Shown: piece by piece, positions 37,590-47,646 of the stretch
Numbering within the stretch: the first letter of the stretch is position 1
Layout: every line of letters begins with the position of its first letter
From: Paragordius varius
Lineage: Eukaryota > Nematomorpha
Reading direction: 5' to 3'
NCBI GenBank assembly: GCA_964247055.1
Contig: OZ176050.1
Coordinates: 4,526,001-4,590,000, forward strand
Length of the DNA stretch: 64,000 nucleotides
Program-made: the position numbers and the translations under genes
The notes under the pieces: model-generated
Databases searched by the model: none
Told to the model about the DNA's origin: nothing
What the model saw: only the letters and a program-made list of their open reading frames with translations

Positions 37590-38770
37590 ACTTGATGAAA
37601 TATAAATATTCTGAGGAAAATATATCAGGATTATCATAGTGCTTTTAAATTTGGGCCTTACGAGTAATATAAGAAATTATTTGCACTTTTGTGATAAGTG
37701 CTCCATGTCAGAAAATGGGAAAATTTGCGCACATTTTTTTAAATAATTTTTTTTTGGTGAAAGATAAAGGCTTAAATTCAAAAACATCACAAAATGTACC
37801 CTAACCTACCTATAGAAAAAAAATATTTTCAATTTACTTTTATATCAAAGTTTCAAAATTTTTCGCTCTTTTAAAATGGCTATTTCTCTTAAAAAACGCT
37901 GTATGCCGGGATTGCGCTATAAAACTTCAAATATATGCTAAATTTTGTTATCAACTAAAAATATTTCAAATAAAATGTATACTTTTTTAACAAAATATTG
38001 TTGAAGCGTATTGCATACTATTGTGAACCATGATAGAAACGGTATAAAAACTCCTTAAGATAGTAAAAATATTTTTCTATATAATTCGATGATACTAAAC
38101 ATTTCTATCACCACAAAATTTTGATTTAAAGTCGTTCATCTTTAAATATTGAGATTTTTGTAAAAATCCTCCAAAATGTTTCTGAACCTTTAAATTAAAA
38201 TCTGAAGCGATAAAACTGTTTAGCATCATTGAATATCGTAGAAAAAGTGTTTTTATTAATTCTTAGATATAATATAAAATGGTACAAACGCTTTAACAAA
38301 ATTTCTAAAAGGCAAAATTTTTATATGTCCATTTTTTGATGATATTTTTGGTTGATATCCAAATTTAGTATAAATTTAAAATATATTTTGCGCAATCCCG
38401 GCGCTTTTGCGTTTGTTTAAAAGATATAGCCTATTTTAGAAGGAGTAAAAATTGAGGCTTTCATAGGCCAAGTCTAAAATTTTTTTTGAAAATATTGTAT
38501 TGCTTTACTAGTTTATGATATATTTAGCTGTATTTGTTGAAATGAAGCGTCTATCTTTTCCCAAAAAAATTATTTCAAAAAATGTGCGCAAATTTCGCTA
38601 TTTTCTGATGTGGAGCACTTACCGCAAGAGTGCAAAGTTCCCTTAATCAATCGTAAGGGCCAAAAATAAAAGTTCCATGATATCATTCTAATATAATTTT
38701 ATATCTTAATGTATATATTTTATCAGGTGGAAATATTAAATATCTCATAAGGTTTAAAAACCAAAAGCAC
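37590..38770. repeat. Large inverted-repeat region related to family C
   Basis: The left segment (aagtgctccatgtcagaaaa, then tttgcgcacatttttt) near 37.70 kb is answered by its complement (aaaaaatgtgcgcaaattt, tctgatgtggagcactta) near 38.6 kb. The pairing reaches outward to the catgataatcc-type block. The middle (ttgttgaagcgtattgc, accatgatagaaacggtata) is homologous to the hAT element in the DAAM intron. Exact ends were not resolved. Confidence 0.65.
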
Positions 38771-39210
38771 CATTAGAGTCTTGATACATTTATTCAAAAT
38801 TTCATGTATATTACCCAGATTTTGGGCGCATTCTCTATGTTGTTGAAGTCATTTTACTTACTTATATAATTATCCAACCATTATATCTTTGATTCCTAAA
38901 CTGTATTTGAGGTATTTTCCTATGAGTTAAAATGTTTATGGTATTTAACCAAATTGATAATAATTGGCCTTTAGGCGCAAAAAACCCTCATATTTAACTG
39001 CAAAAAATGATATAATTATTCTGGGATTTTTTTGTCACGATTTAATTATTTTATTTTAAAACCAATTTATTTGACATTCGATCTAGAAAATATTTCCTAG
39101 ACTATAATAGTTAACAAACGGATGGTTTTAATCTAATTAGTATGATTCATAATAATATAGTGGAACAAATTCTTTCCAACTTTTAAGTTTCACCCGTTTT
39201 ACATCTCCCT

Positions 39211-39784
39211 TTAACACTTCGATTCAAATTGGGGTATCTAAATACCCCAGACTAATTTTGAATTAATATTTTCATAAAACTACTGAAGGAAACGGTCCCA
39301 ATTTAAATTTATGCTTCTATCCTGATATATATTATATAAATATGCCAAAATATCTTGATAAAATTTTGTTGTGAAAAAAAGTTCCATCTCAAACTACTTC
39401 GACCCCATTTTTATTTTACAAACTTTTTGCAAAATATCGTCTTTATTTATTTTTAAGGGTAAAACTATATATATATTACATCTAACATTGATAGAAATAG
39501 AAAAAGCGGTTTAGTTTGCATAATTTTTCAATTTTACAATTTGACCCATGTCACGCTGACGAAATTTTTACCTTTCGGTTTTAGCTTAAAATAAGTAATA
39601 TCAAGTATTTTTGAATAAAATTCTTTATATATTTCAGTTTATTAATGTTATATAAGTGCAAATTTTTGCCATGGTTTCGATTCCTTCCATACTTTTTAAA
39701 GTATTTGATTAACACCCCTGGGGTATCGAATTACCCCAATTTGAATCGAAGGACTAAAATGAGTGTGTTTTATCCAAGTGTTAA
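39211..39784 (+). repeat. TTAA MITE family A, copy 4
   Basis: A clean full copy of 574 bp bounded by TTAA on both sides. The left subterminal palindrome is ggggtatctaaatacccc; the right one is ggggtatcgaattacccc. It ends 264 bp upstream of the clarin start codon. Confidence 0.92.
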
Positions 39785-40047
39785 TATATTTATACTAAAA
39801 CTCAGTTTAGGGAGGAAAACTGCCCTTTAAAATGTTTAAAATATTGCACCATCATACATAAAAAAGTAAAATCGATAAAACAATTTTTTTATATATTTCT
39901 TTAGTAAAAATGATAGTTGACATAATTGAGGTCATTTTATATCACTATTGCAATTATCGGATTATAAATATATAATGAGTGCAAAAATACATTTTCTGCC
40001 TAACAGGTATTTACAGGTGTGTCAAGAAGTAATCATCATATGTAAAA

Positions 40048-41484
40048 ATGGTTAAGCGTCGCAGTGTTTGCATTTTTTTAGCATTTATTCTGGGACTTGG
40101 ATCAATTTTTATTCTTTCTATCAGCTTTGCAACTAACTATTGGGTAGTATCACAACCGATCCGAATAGTTAATACAGAAAATGCCACATTTATATACAAA
40201 AATAGCCGGATTAATTTTGGATTATGGCGAGGCGAAAAGACATTGGATGCTGGTTTTAGCACAGAAGGGCGTACCACCGAAATCAAAGGTTATAATATTA
40301 ATTTAAAGTTTAGTCATACCCAGATACATAGATACCAGGATATTTACATATGAACTATGGTTATCATCCATAGTTTTGTTAATAATTGCTATTATATGGG
40401 CTATAATAGCAGTCTTTTTTTCTCTGGTCAATATTATAACTTATCCGCTGGACAAAATGGCTGGTTCTACTGGATTGTATTTATGGAATGCCTTGGCATG
40501 TAAAATTTTTTATATACATACGTTTTTAATTTTAATTTAAGTAATATCGTTCGTTCATATTCTGTTAATTTTTAAAGTATTATTTTTTTATTATAAGTAT
40601 GCAATGTGCAAAGTTTATACAAAGGAACGAACTAATTTATAATTATATTTTTTAGCGGATTCGAACAGAATATTTGTTTGAAAAAACTAACGTTTGATTA
40701 TGTCCAAGAAATAAATTTAATTAAGCAACAATAAGATGAAAATGAATCTAAATTTTAATGGCCCTATCAAATGTTCTCTCAGCACTAATTTATATTTATT
40801 TAATGTAAAAATCAAAACCAGTCTATATTTTGCACATAATGTAATTTGTCGCAAAAGTATTATAAAAATAATTATATTAAACAGTGCCAAACGTTTAGGT
40901 TGCGTTGTTATTATAGTAAAATTTACATGATATATTATTTTTACATCTTTAACATAAGAATTGATCAACATTTTTTCCAACTACATTTAATTAAATAGCT
41001 ATTTATACATCATTTGCTAGTATCATGTACATTTCTATCAACACTCCTATACACCATCCTCTATTTCGGAGACATTCGTTCCAACATTCTTGTGGTCGAA
41101 GAAAAACGTTCGGGGTTTGAAATTGATGGGAGTCGCACTGGTTTCGGTTGGTCTTATTGGCTAACCTTCATAGCTATGTTGAGTTTCATGATGAGTTTAA
41201 CGTTTGTTTTCTTAGCCGAACTCAAATGTTTTTGCTGTTGTAAATCAGGTCGGAGTGGGGGTAGTCATTCCAGTAGTTTGACTGAAGATTATTACCTGAA
41301 TAAATATGCTTTTGCCACTTCGGGCTTGGGAAGCGATGCAAAAAATCACCATCACCATATTGCTTCAATCCATTCACCATACACTGTTTCCGCCAATGGT
41401 ATAATGAATGCACATCACAACAATACGACCAATGCAGCCCATATCAATGGTAGAAAACCGGAACAAACTGTTATTCTCTATTAA
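40048..41484 (+). CDS. Clarin-family tetraspan membrane protein
   Basis: Exons 40048-40288, 40314-40499 and 41021-41484 give 296 residues. There are four membrane segments (about 7-29, 97-122, 136-160 and 187-210). The first extracellular loop has a glycosylation sequon NAT (Asn45, near the position of Asn48 of human clarin-1) and the clarin-like FGLWRGE (57-63). A GLYLWNAL motif opens TM3 and FGWSYWL opens TM4. The C-terminal tail of about 85 residues has a Cys cluster (CFCCC), Ser/Gly, His runs and a PEQTVILY end; a similar hydrophobic end is seen in clarin-3. Clarins are small membrane proteins, in vertebrates needed for hair-cell and photoreceptor maintenance. The first intron is 25 nt. 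No signal peptide apart from TM1. The claudin/LHFPL clan is the alternative, but the motifs favour clarin. Confidence 0.82.
40289..40313 (+). other. Ultra-short intron (25 nt) in the clarin gene
   Basis: GTTATA start, TTTAG end, with a TATTAAT inside. Splicing phase 1 to phase 1 joins GRTTEIK to IPRYIDTRIF and opens the TM2 frame. No other GT-AG pair in the region restores the frame with a longer intron. Confidence 0.8.
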
Positions 41485-41595
41485 TTGAATTGAATTCCCT
41501 TTACAAAATTTTTTTTGCCAAATCCTACACTGCACAAGCTGGAAAATATATTTTTTTTAAAACATGGCAACTAAATCAATCAATGCAACTTTTTG

Positions 41596-41601
41596 AATAA
41601 A
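41596..41601 (+). terminator. Polyadenylation signal of the clarin gene
   Basis: AATAAA 112 bp after the stop codon, the first on this strand after the coding end. Confidence 0.6.
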
Positions 41602-42355
41602 TATTAAAGTTTAATATATTCATTAATTTATAAAAAATAGCATAATATAATATATTTTAATTGCTACAAAATTCTTACAAATCAAAATGTCAAATTTTGT
41701 GGTTATATTGTGTGCTCATGTGTTCATACTTAATAATATAATAATACCTGTATCATATTTTCTCTTTTTTATAACATATTTTTCTATTTTATTTTTTGAC
41801 ATAACTATGTTACTATTGTTTCTTTATACAATCTTATTTTTAAATATTGTCAGTTTAAGTTTTCCTTTAATATGTAATATTTTATTTTAAATACGATTTA
41901 ATTTATTATGCCTTATTTATTATTTCAAAATTTTATTTTCAACTAAATTTAAAACTGAACAATTTTTTTAAAAAAATAGAGTTTTTTTTTAAAAATAATA
42001 TTTGCTAGAAACTTGTAGATAATGCCATTATGAATTTAGAATATGCCAAAACACGCACCCAACCACATTTCATAATGTAATAATTGCATTTCGATCAAAT
42101 TTTTAATATTTATTCAAACGTTTTGCAAATTAGTCCATTATATATACATATTTTTGGATATCTATTATACTTTAGCCTTTTTGCTACAACACATCCATCC
42201 TCACTTGCATTTAAATTTAGATAATTAAAAATAAATTTATTCACAAATTTTTTTGATTACAGGCGGTGTAAATGGAAAATTACGTTTGTTCTAAACTGAT
42301 TGAATAATACATCGGCATACACAATGCCAAAATTTAAAAGGTAATTAACCTAAAC
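41602..42355. other. Intergenic AT-rich sequence
   Basis: No exon recognised. The open frame at 41687-41890 is a Phe/Ile/Leu-rich translation of AT-rich DNA with no conserved feature. Confidence 0.45.
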
Positions 42356-44675
42356 CATGGCTTCTTAAACTATAAGTCGCGACCCCGTTTGGGTCGCCTA
42401 GCAAAATTTTGGGGTCGCGAGTGATAAAAATACAATTTAACAAGAAATGTTTTTTAACTTGTAAAATTATTGTCGTAAAGAAAAATATCAATCATCGTTG
42501 ATAAATATATCACAAAATCTTCGGTTCGGAAAGACTGTTTATACCAGCACTTCTATTCCGAACATAGCTATGTTATTCGGTTGTTTTAATTAAGGTTGAC
42601 GAAAAGATTGTCTCTGGGAACGTCTTTTGTAAAATAATAATTATATTAGTGGTGTGCTGATGCATCTAGTGTTGTAATTTGTCAGTGGCCCTGTAATAAG
42701 ATTTTAGTTTTCTTTTATTTATTCGGTAATTAATACAAATATAATCTGCAATATCTTATTTTTATATATTCATCGTATTTTAGGATAAAAATAATTTTTG
42801 CCCATAGATAAATGGCTGAACTTAAATATGAATGGTAATGACGCAAATGATAATCCAACAAACTCTTCTCAGACAGGACAAAGTATTGGGAAAGAGACAT
42901 CTAATGTGCGAAAAGAAAATATGATAAGTCTTTTCTGTTTCGTATGTCAATAAACCTAAAGAATATTTTGAAAGACTGTTTATATCTTTGAATAAAGAAA
43001 AGACAAACATCGAAAAATTTATAACCGTTAACGAAAATTATTTACTAGCATCATATGAAGTTTCATACTATATTGCTAAAAATAAAAGGCCATTCACCAT
43101 TGGCGAAGATCTTGTGTTACCTGCTGATATTAAAATGGTAGAAATACTTTATGGAAGAAAATATGGCGATGATATTCGAAAATTTCCTTTTTCGAACGAC
43201 ACCGACTCGACTAGAATTTCTGATATTAACAAGGATATTAATACAACTTATGACAAAAATTAAAGCCCAAAATTTTCGCTTCAGTTGGACGAAACAACTG
43301 ATTAACAAATTGGCTTGGTGTGGAATAAGCACAGATTGTGCAAGAGCGATGACGGGCAAAAATGTTATTTTTAAATCATTTTTTCAACCTGCTCATTATG
43401 ATCATATAACTTTTACGCATTACCTTATTCAAGAGAGTCTTGCAGCTAAAAAATTAGCGCCAGAATTGAACGTGCTTTAAGAGCCATCCCCTTACCAGTC
43501 GCTTATTTTCAAATCTCTGTAAGGATACGGATTCCAACTACACAACTTTGTTATTACATGCAGAAGTAAGATGGTTGTCAAGAGATCAAAGTTTAAAAAA
43601 ATTATTGTTATTAAAAAACGAGATTGAAATATTTTTTACTAAACGAAAATGTGAATTTGCTGCTTTTTTTTCAAAATGACTTGTGGCTATTCAAGCTGTG
43701 TTATTTGTCAGATATTTTTGCGAAGTTAAACGATCTTAACTTGTCTCTTCAAGGAAAACATTGCGATATATTTACTTCAAACAATAAAATTAAATTTATT
43801 CAAAAGATCAGCATTTGGAAAAGTAGCGTGGAAAAAATTCGTTCGAAATTTTTTCCAGTGTCAACAATTTTGTAATTGAGAAAATTCATTGTAAAAAATT
43901 TTATTGCTAAGACTATTGTAGATCACTTAAAAGCGCTAGAAATACAGTTCCGGACATAATTGATTTAAAAAAATAGTTTGGACCGTTTTGAATTGGCTTA
44001 AGTGAGATTGATTATCTGCCACTTAAAGCTCAAGAGGAATTTGCTGATATTTTGTGTGACTCAAACTTAAAACTATAATTCCAACAAAAGCCCTTGACTG
44101 AATTCTTGATCGGAAATAGAACTGAATTTTCCACAATCGCCGGTATGGCGTTAAATGTACTTCTGCCATTCAACACCACATATATATGTGAAGTTACTTT
44201 CTCAGCTTTAACACACATTAAATCCCAATATCGTTCAGCGAGAAAAAATGTTGAAGGGGTCTTACGTCCAGCAGTTTCAAACATTACACCCAGATTTGAT
44301 TTGTTATGCATTAAAAAACATGCACCTCCATCTCATTAAATTTTTAACGTAATCTTTTATTTGATATTTACCACCCAACTACTTGGATATATTCGAGAGA
44401 AGTGAAACGGTGAGAATCTACTTTTATTTTTGAAACCATAATAAAAACATTTCTATAACATTTTGTAAATTTCAAATTAAATTTTTATATATTTCAAAAC
44501 GAAATTTAAAATTTATATATTTTTATATGCATAAGTATATTGTTACATAATAAATATATCATTAAAAAATATTAATTTAAATATTAATTTATTTTTCTTT
44601 TATATTTGTTGGGGTAGTTAAAGAAACTCGCAATTATAAATGGGGTCGGGAATTACAAAAGTTTAAGAAGCCCTG
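42356..44675 (+). mobile_element. hAT transposon 2 (SCAND3/ZBED5-like, decayed)
   Basis: The ends are CATGGCTTCTTAAACT and, from the right, CAGGGCTTCTTAAACT, each followed by a GC-richer gtcgcgacccc-type block. 2320 bp. No exact 8-bp duplication is visible; only a shared TAAACC lies at the two edges. It is therefore probably older than hAT 1, although its coding pieces are longer. Confidence 0.88.
42800..44339 (+). pseudogene. hAT transposase relic (SCAND3/ZBED5-like)
   Basis: Long recognisable pieces lie in order. They are an N-terminal DKWLNLN, a helical stretch (FITVNENYLLASYEVSYYIA, RPFTIGEDLVLPA) and SNDTDSTRISDI. Then come a remnant of the catalytic core (STDCARAMTGKN), the EVRWLSRDQSL block near 43.57 kb and the C-terminal dimerisation region ending LPFNTTYICEVTFSALTHIK (44.16-44.34 kb). 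The stretch between the first catalytic Asp and the TDCARAMTG motif is deleted, and several frame changes and stops separate the pieces. Not functional. Confidence 0.88.
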
Positions 44676-44776
44676 TAAACCTCACAATATGGGCGAGAGG
44701 AATAATACGTATTTATCAAGTTTTTATTTCCATGTAAAACGGCTATTAAATAAAAACAGAAAAGTTTCCATAAACG

Positions 44777-44998
44777 AACCATACCAAAGCAGAAATTTAC
44801 AGTATGCATTTTAATGGCTGATTATTTCACAATATAGGAGGGCAATTTGCAGTAGTGTATGGATAAAAACAACAAAATATTGAATAAACAATTATTTCCT
44901 TTCTTTTTTTCTATACACTCCTGTGTTGCAAATAATTGCTTTACTATGGTGTGAAATGAGGAACCATTAAAATGCATATAAAGACGATTGGTTGGTAT
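44777..44998. repeat. Short palindromic MITE
   Basis: atgcattttaatgg near 44805 is answered by ccattaaaatgcat near 44965, and inner tatttcacaata by tatggtgtgaaat. Pairing extends outward weakly through accatacc and ggttggtat. About 220 bp. Confidence 0.55.
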
Positions 44999-45689
44999 AG
45001 CATAATATGGAGATGGGTAAACTATATGCTAGCTAATGACTGCTCAAAATCAAATGTATATGGAAAATTTAACCGATGATCATAAGATAACCCATATAAT
45101 TAAATAATTTATAGAATAAATCTGTGGAATTAACATTATTTTTTAACGGTCGCCTTTTTCATTAAAAATACGGGAGTTAAGATTGTTTCTTTGAATCAAT
45201 TTTCCGAACAAACACGTGGACCATCATAAAAGAATATTATTTTAATAATTTACAGCCTACAAATCTTTATTTTTACACTAAATGAGAATACTAAATTGAT
45301 ATTAATTAAGGCTCAGTTAGGCTAGCTCTTATATAATATAACTAGCTGGCCCTGTCACCCTTCGCTGTGACGCAGTTTCACCGATAATTATTCTTAATAA
45401 TAGAGGTAATGGGAAAATAATAAAAAACATATTTATTAAAAGAATGTCTATAATTATTCTTTTACGGGTTATTGCATAGGAAATATTGTTTACGGGAAAT
45501 TGACCATATATAAACTGTCCCTTATTAAAGATTCAACTATCATTGGATTTAATTTAAGATTTTCGTTTAACGAATAAAAGTTTTATTATAAAATAGTGTT
45601 CACACAGCTGGGATCAAGGGATATAAAAAGTAAATTATTTGTGGTCCTTTTTTAAAAGAAAGAATGATATTATACAATTCCCCAAAAAT

Positions 45690-47345
45690 GTGTTTAACTG
45701 ACCTCGTATGGTTTCCTAAGTTTTCTGAAAATAGCTCCAAAACCACGCCATTTTTATATGGCGTCTCAGTTTTAACCGGTAGACCCCTACCCATAGACCT
45801 ATATGGAAAAAGCGCTGAGTTAAATTCTTTCCCTTTATAGGGCAAATATTTTGAATAATTTTTGATCTCATCGTCGCATGGGTTATTCGAAAAAATACAT
45901 CAACACTTAATAATCGTTATGATGGCGCATTTTAAGGGTATAAAGGCCCCAGATAAACGGCTAATAAAAAAACTTCTGACCTTTTTTACCTAGTTACCGG
46001 TAATATTTCAAGCTTTTAATGTAATATGGCTTCATAGATTTTCTGTAAATTAGCTTCAAAACAACGCAATTTCTATATAGTGGCGCAGTTTTTGGCGGGT
46101 AGCTCCTAAAGGGGCTACTATAAAAAAAGCGTTGGGCAAAATTTTTGTCTTTATATGGGGAATATCTGGAATTATCCTGAATTCCATATGATCCTATTAG
46201 ACTCATAGTTGTTCTGAAATTCGGCTCCAAAGGCCTGCTGTATCGATGTGTTGACACCAGGGGTAAAACAAAAAAACTCTCGATTAAAATTTTTGGCTTA
46301 ATTCGGGTAATACATGGAATCATGATTGATTCTATATGCTCTCTTTTTTCGAAAAATTGCCTCAAAAAGTCATTCTATGGTGGCGCATTTTTCAGGGAAG
46401 GGCCTAATTAAGGAATAATTTAAAAAACCGCTCGACTTAAAATTTTTTGCCTTTGGTAATATTTCAGGCCTTTATTAAACTTATATGGCCTGATAAGTTT
46501 TCTGAAAATTAACTCCTAAACAACGCAATTTCGATATGGTGACGCAGTTTTAGGCGGATAGCTCCCTACCCAGAGATTGATACAAAAAAGCGCTTGATTA
46601 AAATTTTTTCCTTTTATGGAGAATACCTGGAATCATGATTGATTCCATATGCTCTCATTAGCTTTTGAAATTGCCTCAAAATAAAAAATCATTCTATAAT
46701 GGCGCATTTCTCAGGGTGTGAAGGGCGTAATAACGCCTAATTTTAAAAAACCGCACGATCTAAATTTTTGTTTTGTTACGCGTAATATTTTAAGCACTTA
46801 ATGAACTCATATGGCATGATAGGTTTTCTAAATCCCAAAGGCACGCTATTTCGATATAATGGGGCAGTTTTTAGCTGGTATCTAGCAGCCAATATAAAAA
46901 AACGCAGGGCTAAAATTCTTGCCTTATACCAAGGGAATATGTGTAATCCTGATTTAATTTTTACGGTCTCATACCCTGAGTGAAAAATAGATTCAAAATA
47001 TTTTTGTGGACTTATTTTTTTTAAAAAAATGGCTTACAGGGGTAGCGGGTAAAAAACGGGCTAAATTAAAAAAGCGAGCCGACTATGTTCGGCGCAATTG
47101 AAAAAAAAGTAAAAAAATCATTGAAATCGAATGGTCCACACGTTTTAGGAAAAATTGTCTCAAAGACACGATTTTTAGGGACTTGTGATTTTAAAAAAAC
47201 CCGTTTATTACACGGGGTGGCCCGAACTGGAGCTTTAATTCAAAAAAAGGCGAAGCTATTGTCGGGGAATTTAATAATGATTATATTTTTTCTTTGGATT
47301 TAAATGGGTCTACCGATTTTCCGGAAACAGATCACAAAGCCAGCA
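45690..47345. repeat. Long repeat E, copy 2, of degenerate ~310-bp units
   Basis: Same orientation and block order as copy 1. Unit markers lie near 45739, 46048, 46508 and 46830, with an extra degenerate unit near 46225. A gaatcatgattgatt-type block precedes several units. It ends with the same cggcgcaattgaaaa and tggtccacacgtttt segments as copy 1. Open frames of 70-120 codons are not shared between copies. Confidence 0.75.
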
Positions 47346-47646
47346 CATATTAATAAATATATAGATGAATAAAGAATATTCATTATTAAAACTAAACAAA
47401 ATTCTATAAGAAAAATTAAAGCCGAATCACATTTATTTAGTGAAATTAAATATGTCAATATTTAAATCGATTGTAAATAAGTTATTATAAAAACTATATT
47501 TCGTGGATCACAAAATTTAACATAATTATTGCAAAAATATCGCAGTTCAAGTTCGAATGGGAATTTCGTTGTGCGCGGAGTTGAATCGGTTTAAATTTGA
47601 GCGGGAAATGCAATTTTTAATAAATATTTTTATATTTCTCCTTTTT

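Noticed and set aside
41687-41890. Hydrophobic 67-codon frame downstream of clarin
   Set aside because: Phe/Ile/Leu-rich low-complexity translation typical of AT-rich DNA, without splice or family support.
45345-45400. GC-richer motif aactagctggccctgtcac, possible transposon end
   Set aside because: It resembles ends seen in some invertebrate repeats, but I could find no partner end or second copy in the window.
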